DNA of 64,000 bases from Colocasia esculenta. Taxonomy: Eukaryota > Streptophyta > Magnoliopsida > Alismatales > Araceae. Shown here piece after piece: positions 45,975-56,686 of the stretch (its first letter is position 1; each line of letters opens with the position of its first letter). The stretch covers positions 86,786,244-86,850,243 of the forward strand of contig CM024763.1 of assembly GCA_014218235.1 (NCBI GenBank), in the 5' to 3' direction. Below the pieces are notes generated by a model, which was not told the DNA's origin, did not search any database, and was given only the letters and a program-made list of their open reading frames with translations. The position numbers were made by a program, and so were the translations under genes.

Positions 45975-47932
45975 TCATGTAGATGGAGGAGCAGGAGGAA
46001 GTTTATCCTCAATAGTCTTCAGTTGTGCTTCCAAAGCACCCAAATTATGCCTCAGTTGGGATTGCATTGTGGTCAATCTGGTATGCAATATCTCTTCCAT
46101 TTTCTGAAACTTGTGCTTGAAGTTGAGTGAAGCCTTAAGACATGGGTGGAACAATAGTTGATGAACTAGGAATAGTGCATGTTTGCCAAATGTTGCCAAA
46201 ATCAGTTCTGAGAGCTTCTATCTCCTAATCAATATGTGTTGTATGTCCCTTCATATGTTCCATGTCTTCAACAAAATGTGTAAGGACAATCGACATTTTG
46301 ACACTTGGTTCACAACATCCTTTCTAGTTTGTATACTTTGTTCGATATGTTTACGATTATTAGAAAGGACAGTCTGCAAATCAAATTGAAGACACTGGAG
46401 TTGAGTGGAAGCATCACCCAAAGTGCCAACCAGTCTGTTGAATCTTCTTGTAGCATGCTCAGCCATCTCTTGCTGTCTCAAAAATTGACCATTCACTATA
46501 TTCTCCAATCTTTAAATTCTGAGCTCAAAAGAAGCAGACATCTCCCTCATAGAAGAGTTCAAATTATCAAATTGAACTTGAAGGAATTTATAAAGTTCAG
46601 GAGGAATAGATGATCCAACAGATGAAGTGAATGCTGAGCTGTGATATTGTTGGAAAAAATTTGAAGGAACAAGTACATGTTCAGGAGTTGGAGAGGCTTG
46701 AGGAGTGGGTGGAACTGGCATATCTTGGGGAATTTCAGATTCAGCATGTGGTTGTTCCATTGGATCACCTTGAGGAACTTCAACTTCTGGAACATGTTCT
46801 TCTTCTAAATTTACTACTGGTGGTTCCACAATAGGCCCTCTAAACACCTGATCTCCTTCAACTCTAAACTTCATAAATTTTTGCAGATGATGCAAACAGT
46901 AGATGTTGTTTTGAGGAATCTTTTTCACTTTCTCATTCAGAAGGAAACTCCAAAATGCTCAAAGACAGCAGTCAAATGAGCAGCATATGGTAAAGATCTA
47001 TGAAAATCTTTCCGAATTGTCTCAGAGATGATTTAAGACATGATCAAATTCAGATTGACTTTGATATTTTTCTTCATGAAATATAAGATAAATCTCTGAA
47101 TGTCTATGAGCCTGTTTCTGCCACCACCTTGAGGAGTGATTATGGTGGTAAAGACATGATGAATCAATCTGAGTATTGAGGAAAGGTGTTTGTGTTGAAA
47201 CTAGTGACATTTTTCTGTTTAGAATTTTTCTTGTCATGAGGGAGACCAGTGAGTAGTGTGTATGCCTCATGAAGATTGAACTCATACATGCAATAATCTT
47301 TACCAGAGCTTGGTATATGAAACAGCTGTGAAGCCAATTCTGGAGAGAAAAAATTTGAACACCCTTAACCTCTGATTTGAAACCCTCTTCAGTATCCACA
47401 ATATTTAGATAGAACTCTTGAACTAAACGAGGATAAAGGGTCTGAAATCTGATATGAAATGAAACCACCCTTGAAATTCAAAGAAGGGTCTAAACTCAGG
47501 AAAGGCATCTGTAATTGCTTGATCAGATAAATCAACAGCCCTAGGTTTTAAGATGGACCTCCCTTCAGTAATAGTCTTAGATGGTGTTGCCACTAGAGTC
47601 CCAGATGTGTCAGAAGATGACTCTTCTATCAACTGTCTCTTAGGGTTTGTAGAAGGAGTGCCATCAAAGGATGAACCATCTTCATCTAAATCACTGGAAT
47701 CTTGAAGAACCTTCCTTTTAAGGTATCTAGAAGGCATGGGAGACTTGCCTTTGCTTTGGGGGGTTGATCTGCCCCGCTTGGAGGGTGTACCAGAATGACC
47801 GGAATCAAGCTTTCTCTTGGACCGATCATGGCGAAACTTGATTCTCCTCTCAACTAGTGCTTCCTCGATAACCACCCCTTTTGCAGTAGTCTTGGACTTT
47901 GCTCCACACCTTGGAGCCTGCTTGGGTGCCAT
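45975..47932 (-). pseudogene. Env-like / plant transposon protein region of copia element D, decayed
   Basis: The likely start is ATG at 47932. The first block (to 47423) is basic and Ser-rich (KRKLDSGHSGTPSKRGR), then VDLSDQAITDAFPEFRPFFE. The next (47468-47022) has TLYPRLVQEFYLNIVDTEEG, similar to the putative plant transposon protein domain found downstream of pol in SIRE-like elements. The following block (46928-46512) is Pro/Glu-rich (VEVPQGDPMEQPHAE). The last blocks have heptad-rich text (RQQEMAEHATRRFNRLVGTL, QLRHNLGALEAQLKTIEDKL), a probable coiled coil. Position between pol and the 3-prime LTR is diagnostic. Stops and frameshifts break it. I see no confident signal peptide or membrane span, so the env label rests on position and coiled coil only. 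Confidence 0.7.
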
Positions 47933-48176
47933 AGATACTTGAGAAGAAGAGAGATGGAGAGGCTTGGAGGTCGGACGAAGGACTCCTGAAAGAAGCAGAG
48001 GATCGGTTCCAAGGTTGTGGGAGAGGAGGGAAGTTTGAAAGAATGGGAAACTGAAAAAGTATGGTCAACCTAGAATTTAGAGCATTTAAGAATAGGATCG
48101 ACACAGAAAGAGAGGTGAAAAAATGAACCTTGGGTCCATTTATCCCAAACCGGGACCAGCGCCTGGGTCCAGTTGT

Positions 48177-48246
48177 GTCGACACATAGAGGATGTGTGTC
48201 GACCTGACTACATGTTGTGTCGACACAGAAGCAGATGTGTGTCGAC
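48177..48246. repeat. GTCGAC array, 21-22-bp period, upstream of the env-like region
   Basis: Cores start at 48177, 48198, 48219 and 48241 (steps 21, 21, 22). Cores 1 and 3 are followed by acaca/acata text, and cores 2 and 4 by ctg. All four are intact GTCGAC. Confidence 0.92.
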
Positions 48247-49172
48247 CTGTGACCAGACTGAGTTGACAAGAATGTTGAATTTTGGAAAATTATGAGAAGG
48301 AAAATCTTTATTATGATAAAAAGAATCTAAAACCAATTATTCAAGGATTTTTAACATGTTAAAGATTTCACATACAAATTCTCATCATCATGCCTTGGAA
48401 AATTTACTAGATTGAGGAATACCATACAAGATTTGATCATTAAGTAATTCTGAAACACCTTGATTACAACTTGATTGAGTTAAAACATTCTTTTCAGACA
48501 AATTCATTCTTTTATACCTTACTAAGCCAAAGTAAGGTGATTTCTTCAGGATAAATGTAATTAGTATTGAAGTTAAACATCCTTAAAAGATTTGAAGTAG
48601 GCATAAATTGTTCATTTTGTTTGATCTTGCGTATTTTTGATTTAACTCCTTAGAACAGAGATATCATAACACCTCATGACATGCATAGCTCACTTTTTGT
48701 GAAGGTGTGCAGTTTCTCAGTGTACATGTCATTGCTCTGTCAGAAAATAACTTGTTTTATGGTCATCAAGAATTGATACAACTTTAACCTTCATCAAACT
48801 CAAAAGAAATGTGTAAGGACAATACTAAATTGAACATTCTTCAACCAATAAATCAAATTACTTTAGAATTTTAGACAATAAAAGAATGTTGACTTGAAGA
48901 ATATGTTAAGACTATTAAGAATGTATTCCTGGTTGTTTTCAAAAGAATTAATGATCATTTCATGAATTACATATTCATCAAATCACCAAATTGGTTCAGG
49001 TTTGATGAGAGAAAAAAAATAGTGAAGCCTTTAGCTCCCACTGAATTATTGACCTTATCAATTTTTATCAAAAAATAAAGAAATCCATTCTTCAATCATG
49101 GAATTTACAAGAAGTTAAATGAAGTGAATGTGACTCAGATTGAAAAGTTTGAGAATGATATAGGGAAGATGT

Positions 49173-49276
49173 GTCAACACAGAAATGGATGTGTGTTGAC
49201 ACAGAGTCTGTGAAAAGATCACTCACAATTGAGGAATAGTGATCTAGTGTTGACACTACTCTGGTTGTGTGTCGAC
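49173..49276. repeat. Two decayed GTCGAC pairs downstream of pol
   Basis: Pair 1 is GTCAAC at 49173 and GTTGAC at 49195 (22 bp). Pair 2 is GTTGAC at 49249 and GTCGAC at 49271 (22 bp). The pairs are 76 bp apart. The changes are exactly those expected from CpG deamination (CG to TG or CA). Confidence 0.88.
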
Positions 49277-49727
49277 CTGACAGCATTGCAGATACTCATA
49301 TTTCCTCAACAATTCTGATCAAACACAACAATTTGTGCTCAAATACTTCATGTGCCAATCTGAGACTCTTGAAGTCTTCTTTCAGAACTCACTTTCACTT
49401 ATCAAAACTTAATGCTCCCCCTCACAATATGCATTAAAGGAACAAATGGTATTCAAAGATATACAATCAATTCAGCACTCAATTTCAACATTCATTCAAG
49501 CATGATCATCATGAAAGATATGTACATGAACAATCAGACATGTTTCAAACACAACCAATTTTTTTTTTAATTAATGATTCTTACACAAGGTAGATCATTG
49601 GTACTTGGCGGAGGTTATTCCTCACACACAATGATAGTTTCCAGACAAGCCTGACTTGTCTTTCCACAGTTCACCATTTGATATACCAATTTGATCTTTA
49701 CATAAGAATCCCAATTGATTTCTATTT

Positions 49728-50791
49728 TTATTGCCTGTTGCAAATTCCAAGTTCTCTTCTCAATGATGTGAATCTTTCTTCAGTCAATGGTTTTGTAAAA
49801 ATGTCAGCAATTTGTTTTTCAGTAGGAATGAATTCCAATTCAATGTTCTTGTTAGCAACTTCATCCCTAAGAAAATGATGTCTGATTTCAATATGTTTTG
49901 TCTTGGAATGTTGAATTGGGTTTTTGGAGAGATTAATGGCACTAGTATTGTCACACATGATAGATGAACATCCAATATCAATATTATAGTCAAGCAGTTG
50001 ACTTTTAATCTACAACACTTGAGCTGCACAATTCCCTACAACAACATATTCTACTTCTGCAGTAGAGAGTGCAACTGAGTGTCGCTTCTTGGATGCCCAT
50101 GTTACCATGCATTTTCCCAAGAATTGGCAGTAACCACTAGTGCTTTTTCTATCAAGTTTACAAACAGCATAGTCAGCATCAGAATAAGAAATTAAATCAG
50201 CATGACATCCAGTTGGATACCAAAAACCCAATTCAGAAGTACCACAGATATATCTAAAAATTCTCTTAACTGCAAGTAAGTGACTTTCTTTGGGACTAGA
50301 TTGAAATCTAGCACAAAGACGCACACTAAATTGGATATCAGGTCTACTTGCAGTAAGATACAAGAGAGATCCAATCATACCTCTGTATTACTTTGCATCA
50401 ACCATTTTACCTTTCTCATCATTGTCCAATTGATGCTTGTACTCATGGGAGTGGATGCTGGCTTAGCTTGTTCAAACTAAAATCTTTTCAACAATTCTTT
50501 GATATAATTTGCTTGGTTGATGAAGAATCCATCTTCAAGTTGTTTAACCTGTAAGCCAAGAAAAAATTGTAATTCCCCCATGAGACTCATTTCAAATTCA
50601 ATGTGCATGTGATGTGAGAATTCTTCACACAGTGAAGGATTGGTGGAACCAAAACTGATATCGTCCACATAAACCTGAACTACAATGATGTGATTGTGGA
50701 CAGATTTTGTGAAAAGAGTTTGATCCACCTTACCTCTGGAATAATTTTTACTAACCAGAAAACTGCTCGGCCTATCATACCATGCTCTTGG
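49728..50791 (-). pseudogene. RNase H and C-terminal half of RT, copia element D
   Basis: The RT part (from 50791) starts with RAWYDR and has the catalytic box VQVYVDDISFGSTNP, then MSLMGELQFFLGLQV. RNase H follows (50378-49728): MIGSLLYLTASRPDIQFSV, YSDADYAVCKLDRKSTSGYC, VALSTAEVEYV and IADIFTKPL near the end, closing at GICNRQ-stop. Stops lie after ELLKRF, and a one-base shift is present near 50010. The spelling is Ty1/copia. The RT N-terminal half lies at 56099-56686 because element F is inserted between. Confidence 0.9.
50787..50791. repeat. Left target-site duplication of element F (cttgg)
   Basis: cttgg precedes the LTR start TGTAACGACC at 50792 and recurs at 56094-56098 after the LTR end GGTCTTACA. 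Across the two flanks the minus-strand RT frame is continuous (KQAP, then RAW). Confidence 0.95.
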
Positions 50792-51244
50792 TGTAACGAC
50801 CCGAGAACCCGACCCTCGGCCCATGCCGAGGGCCCGATTTTACGGTCGCCGCCCACGGATCCGGAGACCCGGAAGGGCTATAATATATCTAACAGGATAT
50901 GTAACGGAAGTAAACGTCAACTGCTAAGCTAGAAGCATACAAGCGGAATAGGAAAGAGAGCGAGACCGCTGCGTACCGCTCTAAGTACAACCCCAACGCA
51001 CGCACGCTAGTACAAGTAAAAGGTAGGGGAAGAACAAATTCCTTAGGGGCATACCCCGAGGATGACGTACACTGGAAAAGGGGAAACACTGCTAGCTACG
51101 GGGTCCTCGCCTACTGCCCCGTCTCCTCCGCTCGGCGCGCGCCCTGCTGCTGCTGAGAAGTCTCACCTGGAAAAAGGAGGGATGAGCTTTACAACAGAAC
51201 CTCAGTAGGGACTACCAATCTCCTACTAGCTCTAATAGGCAGAA

Positions 51245-51247
<3 letters not shown>

Positions 51248-51296
<49 letters not shown>
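51248..51296. repeat. (TA)n microsatellite in the F LTR
   Basis: About 24 TA units follow agaagga. The same site is a TA run in the other two LTR copies (about 54184-54235 and 62645-62690), with different lengths and interruptions. The microsatellite was therefore present in the ancestral LTR. Confidence 0.95.
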
Positions 51297-51302
<6 letters not shown>

Positions 51303-52037
51303 ATAACAACAGTTTATATCTTCTACCTATGAACGGAAGTGCGGAAGCGAAGCTACAACTAGCGCGGTACGGGAACACAACGCGGTCAGAAACTCCGTAC
51401 GACTACTCGTTGTGACCACCACAAGGCTAGTCAACACAGACAGAAGGGACTCCGCCTAGACAAGGAGCACTAGCTATGGAAAACACTACCACTAGTCAAA
51501 GGTCAAGCGCGCCCACTGACGTCTTACCCTCGACCAGGGTCCTATCCCTCACATCTCGTCAGAGCGAGGTAGGACACAAAGTACACAACAGTAACTGCCA
51601 TAGTTTGGCCGAACTACGGTCCCACGCCTGACCTCTCAATCTGTTCCGGGGCCGCAAGGAGCGAGGCAGTGAGAAACAGGACTGGCTGGCCTATGTCGGG
51701 TAGAACTCCTAACCGTCCTCGGCGTCCCAGACCAACCACAAGAGCTTTGCAAGCAACTCAATGCCACTTTCGTAACCACCATTTTCCCCTCAGCTCCAGA
51801 GTCCACCTGCAGGGCTGCCAACTCGAGAACACTCGTATCCCAGAGTACTCCCTCAACAGGCTCCCGAGGACGGGGATCCCAGGCAATGGTAACAACCTCT
51901 CACACGGGACAAGCCCTCAAGTGCCGTGTACCGAGCGAAAGACTAGTGTAGGACCATACTAGGAAACTAGCACAAGTGCCACGAGTGCAGTAAAAGAAGC
52001 AGAAACGGCGAAGACCAAAACCTAACTCTCGGTTGAA

Positions 52038-52195
52038 GTCGCGACGCATCGGGCCGTCGCGACCAGGTCGAGACGCCCTACCCTGTCGCGGCGGCCATAG
52101 CCGTCACGACAAGGTCGTGACACTCAAGAGCGTCGCGATCTTTTTGTGACCGGCCAAGCCATCGCGATAAGATCGCGACCTCCATAATGGTCACG
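52038..52195. repeat. GTCGCG array of the F 3-prime LTR (18/11-bp steps)
   Basis: Core starts are 52038, 52056, 52067, 52085, 52103, 52114, 52132, 52161, 52172 and 52190. Steps are 18, 11, 18, 18, 11, 18, 29, 11 and 18. Compared with the intact array in the 5-prime LTR, one 11-bp step has been lost and one core has decayed. Confidence 0.9.
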
Positions 52196-52800
52196 TCTTC
52201 AGCAAAGGGGGGTTCCGGAGCGCTTCTTCCAGAGATCGCCCCAAAAACACAAAACAAGCATTGCACAGGGAGTGGGGAGCATGCTTAACATGTATTAAAA
52301 GCTGTAAATCATGCAAACCACCCATACAACCCCACAAACATGGATTTAACAAGAATCTACGCTCGAAGGGGAAAAACTCACTCAACCACGAGCATGGATC
52401 CTCACTCTCCCATAACCACAAACCACGAGGAAACACCATCTCTATGGGGAGAGGAGCATGCTTAGGGTGAGAGGATCAAAGGTCCCTATCTCTACGTGAA
52501 CAGCAAACCCGTCGGGGCCTTCTCGTTGGAATGGCTGCCTCCTCCTCGCTCCAAACGACATGACCACGTCCCCTGCACGAACGGGAAGACACCCTCCTCA
52601 GCACGAATGCCTCAAGCTTGAAAGAACACCAAGAAAACGCAAGGGGAGCTCGGAGGGAAAGAGAGGGGAAGAAGAAGGAGAGGAAGGGGTGAGGGGGAGA
52701 ATGGGGCGCGGCGTTCGGTTTTAAACCGATGGCCCCCAGAACGCGACCGGGTGACCCAGCGTGACAATTACCATGTCGCGACGCCCCTAGGCGTCGCGAC

Positions 52801-53588
52801 CTTGTGGTACTGAGAAACTGTGAGGTCACCCTGAACCAACTCGTGGAACTGGTCCCGTCTCTCACGTCGAGTGTAGTCGGGGAAGTACTCACCGTGAAAG
52901 ACCTCCAAGAACCGCTGCCAAGTGATATGATCCAACCGCTGCCCCTAAAAGTGAGTCTGCCTCTGAACTCTCCACCACTCATGGGCTGCTCCCTTGAGCT
53001 GGTACACCGCCAATCTAACCTGGTCCACCTCGGTGCACTGCATGGTCTCAAAGATGCGCTCTAACTCGTGGGTTCAGCTCTCTGCCTTGTCTGGATCATA
53101 CTCACCGGAGAACATTGGTGGCCGGAGACGCAAGAACCTCTCAAGGAGAGTGGTCCTGTCCTCCGTAACCGCCATCCTCCGCAGCCCGGCCCGGGTACTC
53201 CCAGTGCCCGACCGCTGCTGACGCTCTAGCTGCCCAACCTCTGGCTCTACCTGCTACTCCGGCACCGCTGGGGGAGGTACCAGAGGCTGACCACCTGCTG
53301 TTGCCTGCCCGGGCTGGTACGCTCTCTGGTACAAGTTCCTAAAGAACTGCTCTGCTAAGGGAAACCAGTCTGCATACTGCTGCGGCTGAGGCTGGTACTC
53401 CTGCTGCTGTTGCCCACCTGCTGCTGCTGCCCACCTGCCGCTGCCGCTGCCGCTACCGCTGCACCCTGAGGCTGTGCCACTGATTCCTCTGCGGACACCT
53501 CCTCCTGGACCTACCCCTGAGCAGGCATCTCAGACTCACTCTGCTGCTCAACCAGCTCTCTGACCTACCTACGCCTGTGCAGAGCCAT
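52801..53588 (-). pseudogene. N-terminal part of Gag of element F, truncated
   Basis: The likely ATG is at 53588 (MALHRRR). A Gln/Ala-rich region is followed by the Gag core: MFSGEYDPDKAES, HELERIFETMQCTEVDQVRL, LKGAAHEWWRVQRQTHF and FLEVFHGEYFPDYTRRERR. It ends LTVSQYHK at the deletion junction. These spellings resemble chromovirus Gag, including that of element A (LKETGRIFYVMQC and RAWWES). Stops lie in the core (after AES and after THF) and in the N-terminal part. Confidence 0.8.
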
Positions 53589-53712
53589 GTCCTGCACGAC
53601 ACACAACCAACAAAGGTTAACCACACCACTCGGGAGGCTAGCAGTATACTTATACTACTTGTTGGGACTTTCTGTTGCAGTTTAAATCCCCTACAAGTCC
53701 TGTCAGACTCTA

Positions 53713-53724
53713 GCTCTGATACCA
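53713..53724 (-). other. Primer-binding site of element F (initiator Met-tRNA)
   Basis: The minus strand reads TGGTATCAGAGC, a perfect copy of the plant Met-i PBS, one base inside the 5-prime LTR. The leader between PBS and gag ATG (53589-53712) is only about 125 bp and shows nothing else. Confidence 0.92.
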
Positions 53725-53725
53725 C

Positions 53726-54181
53726 TGTAACGATCCGAGAACCCGACCCTCGGCCCACACCGAGGACCTGATTTTCACGGTCGCTGCCCATGGATCCGAA
53801 GACCCGGAAGGGCTATAATATATATCTAACAGGATATGTAACGGAAGTAAACGTCAACTGCTAAACTAGTAGCATACAAGTGGAAATAGGAAAGAGAGCG
53901 AGACCGCTGCGTATCGCTCTAAGTATAGCCCCAATGCACGCACACTAGTACAAGTAAAAGGTAGGGGAAGAACAAATCCCTTAGTGGCATACCCCGAGGG
54001 TGACGTACACTAGAAAAGGGGAAACACTGCTAGCTACGGGGTCCTCACCTACTGCCCTGTCTCCTCCGCTCGGCGCGCGCCCTGCCACTGCTGAGAAGTC
54101 TAACCTTAAAAAGGAAGCATGAGCTTCACAACAGAAGCTCAGTAGGGACTACCAATCTCCTACTGGCTCTATCTGGCAGAA

Positions 54182-54233
<52 letters not shown>

Positions 54234-56093
54234 TATAACAATTAAATAACAACATTTTATATCTTCTATCTACGAACGAAAGTGAGGAAGCGAAGCTACA
54301 ACTAGCGCGGTACGGGAACACAACGCCGTCAGAAACTCCATACGACTGCTCGTCGTGACCACCACAAGGCTAGTCAACACAGACAGAAGGGACTTCGCCT
54401 AGACAAGGAGCACTAGCTACGGAAAACACTACCACTAGTCAAAGGTCAGGCGTGCCCACCGACGTCTTACCCTCGACCTGGGTCCTGACCCTCTTGTCTC
54501 GTCAGAGCGAGGTAGGACACAAAGTACACAACAGTAACTGCCGTAGTCTGGCTGGACTACGGTCCCACGCCTGACCTCTCCAAGCAGTTCTGGGGCCGCA
54601 AGGAGCGAGGAAGTGAAACAGGATTGGCTGACCTGCGCCGGGTAGAACTCCTAACCGTCCTCGACGTCCCAGACCAACCACGAGAGCTCTACAAGCGACT
54701 CAACGCCACTGTCCTAACCACCATTTTCTCCTCAGCTCCAGAGTCCACCTGCTGGGCTGCCAACTCGAGCACACTCGTAGCCCGGAGTACTCCCTCAACA
54801 GGCTCCCGAGGACGGGGGTCCCAGGCAATGGTAACAACCTCTCACACGGGACAAGCCCTCAAGTGCCGCACATCGGGCGAAAGACTAGTGTAGGACCGTA
54901 CTAGGAAACTAGCATAGGTGCCATGAGTACAGTAAAAGAAGTGGAAAAATGGCGAAGACCAAAACTTGTCTCTTGGTTGAAGTCATGACGCATCGGGCCG
55001 TCGCGACCAGGTCGTGACGCCCTACCCTGTCGCGATGCTGTCACGGCGGCCGTAGCTGTCATGACCAGGTCGTGACACTCAAGAGCGTCGTGATCCTGTC
55101 GCAACCGGCCAGGCCGTTGCGACAAGATCGCGACATCCATAATGGTCACGTCTTCAGCAAGGGGGGTTCCGGAGCGCTTCTTCCGGAGACCTCCCCAAAA
55201 CACAAAATAAGCATTCCACAGGGGAGGGGAGCATGCTTAACATGTATTAAAAGCTGTAAATCATGCAAACCACCCATACAACCCATAAATATGGATTTAA
55301 CAAGAATCTACGCTCGAAGGGGAAAAACTCACTCAACCACGAGCATGGATCCTCACTCTCCTCCCACAACCCAAACCACGAGGAAACACCATCTCTAAGG
55401 GGAGGGGAGCATACTTAGGGTGAGAGGATCAAGGGTCCCTACCTCTACAAGAAGAGCAAACCCGTTGGGGCCTTCTCTTAGGAATGACTGCCTCTCCTCA
55501 CTCCAAACGACACGACCACGTCCCCTGCACGAATGGGAAGACACCCTCCTCAGCACGAATGCCTCGAGATCGGAAGAACACCAAGAAAACGCAAGGGGAG
55601 CTCGGAGGGAAAGAGAGGGGAAGAAGAAGGAGAGGAAGGGTGAGGGGAAGAATGGGGCACAACGTTCGGTAAACTGACGACCCCCAGAACGCGACCGGGC
55701 GACCTGGAGCGACAATTACCGTGTCGCGACGCCCCTAGGCGTCGCGACGGCCGTCCCCGGTGCACCCTAAAAAGGCGATCAAACCTCGAAGACCGGAAAA
55801 GCAATCGTGATGGCTGACAAGGCCGCGTCAACACTGCGTGTGCCTGACACCCGACAAGGCTATTATGATAGAAAGGACAGCAGTCACGTCTGTCAGAAAA
55901 GCAGTCGCGACGCCGTCAGACGCTGCGACCAGGGCGCGTCGGCCACCCCTGCCGTGACAAGAACGCGGCAGCCGGGTACGGCGCGACCCAACCCTATCAC
56001 GACAGGCCAATCTTGTGCGGCCAAGTCGCGGCCAGGGCACCTATCGCGACCTCGAGGACGGGGCCAAAGGGCCCAAGGGGGCCGGGTCTTACA
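53726..56093 (-). repeat. 5-prime LTR of element F, full length
   Basis: 2368 bp. The plus strand begins TGTAACGATCC and ends GGGTCTTACA, followed by TSD cttgg. It contains a (TA)n run (about 54184-54235), the best-preserved 29-bp palindrome array, GTCGCGAC at 55723-55730 and 55741-55748 (18 bp apart), and more GTCGC words up to 56050. As 5-prime LTR it should hold the promoter in the minus direction. Confidence 0.9.
54982..55150. repeat. 29-bp palindrome array of the F 5-prime LTR with strict 18/11 phasing
   Basis: Twelve cores of the GTCGCG type start at 54982, 55000, 55011, 55029, 55040, 55058, 55069, 55087, 55098, 55116, 55127 and 55145. Steps alternate 18, 11, 18, 11 and so on without exception. 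Each 29-bp unit is a 19-mer such as GTCGCGACCAGGTCGTGAC, two 8-bp palindromes separated by 3 bp, followed by a ~10-bp linker that differs between units. Confidence 0.93.
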
Positions 56094-56098
56094 CTTGG
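56094..56098. repeat. Right target-site duplication of element F (cttgg)
   Basis: Identical to 50787-50791 and directly after the LTR end at 56093. Confidence 0.95.
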
Positions 56099-56686
56099 AG
56101 CCTGTTTCAATCCATACAAAGCTATGTGCAGTTTATACACAAGGTTAGGTTTATCATGATCTTCAAATCCAGGTGGTTGAGCAACAAATACTTCCTCTTT
56201 AATATAACCATTCAAAAAGACAGTTTTCACATCCATTTGAAACAATTTGAAATTTTCCGAACATGCATATGCCAATAAAATCCTTACAGCTTCTAGCATA
56301 GCTACTGGTGCAAATGCCTCTTCAAAGTCAACCCTAAATTCCTGATTGTATCCCTTTGCAACTAGTCTAGCTTTATTTCTTACAACTTTTCCTTCTTCAT
56401 TCAATTTATTCCTAAATACCCACCTAGTTCCAATTATTGAGTTTTTAGGATTTCTGGGAACTAGACTCCACACATTATCCTTTTGAATTGATTCAATTCA
56501 TCATGCATTGCTTCTACCCAAGAGTCATCTTTCAATGCTTCTTCAATGTTTTTAGGTTCCACTTGAGATATGAAAGCCATTTGGTCTTGTTCAATGATAT
56601 TTTTAAAATGAGACCTAGTATGAACTCTATCATGAACATTACCTACTACATTCTCAAGTGGATGATCTTTGGAATATTTGAAGTTA
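56099..56686 (-). pseudogene. N-terminal half of RT, copia element D
   Basis: On the minus strand it reads VEPKNIEEALKDDSWVEAM and then, after a shift near 56465, IIGTRWVFRNKLNEEGKVVR, ARLVAKGYNQ, FQMDVKTVFLNGYI (first catalytic Asp) and KLHIALYGLKQAP. It joins in frame to 50791 if F and one TSD are removed. Upstream it is cut at 56686 by the second LARD, so gag, PR and integrase of D are not seen. Confidence 0.9.

Larger units (their letters stand above)
47933..49727 (-). other. 1.8-kb spacer between pol and the env-like region of D; no gene seen
   Basis: AT-rich, with only short frames. It carries two GTCGAC arrays (48177-48246 and 49173-49276). The first lies about 250-310 bp upstream of the env-like ATG, so a role in expressing that ORF is conceivable but untested. 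Confidence 0.65.
50792..52800 (-). repeat. 3-prime LTR of element F, missing its 5-prime ~345 bp
   Basis: Collinear with 53726-55748. It contains a (TA)n microsatellite, a 29-bp-period palindrome array at 52038-52195 and two GTCGCGAC palindromes at 52775-52800. Similarity to the other LTR ends immediately after GTCGCGAC, where gag sequence begins. Open frames (for example 51669-51962) are shared with other LTR copies through sequence identity and match no domain. Confidence 0.85.
50792..56093 (-). mobile_element. Chromovirus deletion derivative F, nested in the RT of element D
   Basis: 5.3 kb, with TSD cttgg on both sides. From the right on the minus strand it has a 5-prime LTR, a Met-tRNA PBS, a leader, the N-terminal part of gag, and then a 3-prime LTR lacking its first ~345 bp. 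A single deletion from mid-gag into the 3-prime LTR explains the missing protease, RT, RNase H and integrase. It is non-autonomous. The same family left a terminal LTR fragment at 17152 and a further LTR copy at 62187. Confidence 0.9.

Noticed and set aside
52476..53051. 191-codon minus-strand frame spanning the F LTR and gag
   Set aside because: It crosses the deletion junction in a frame different from Gag; the Gag motifs are read in another frame.
54982..55150. CRISPR array (short palindromic repeats with variable ~10-bp linkers)
   Set aside because: Repeats are 19 bp and degenerate, linkers are only ~10 bp, there is no leader or cas gene, and the array lies inside a plant LTR.
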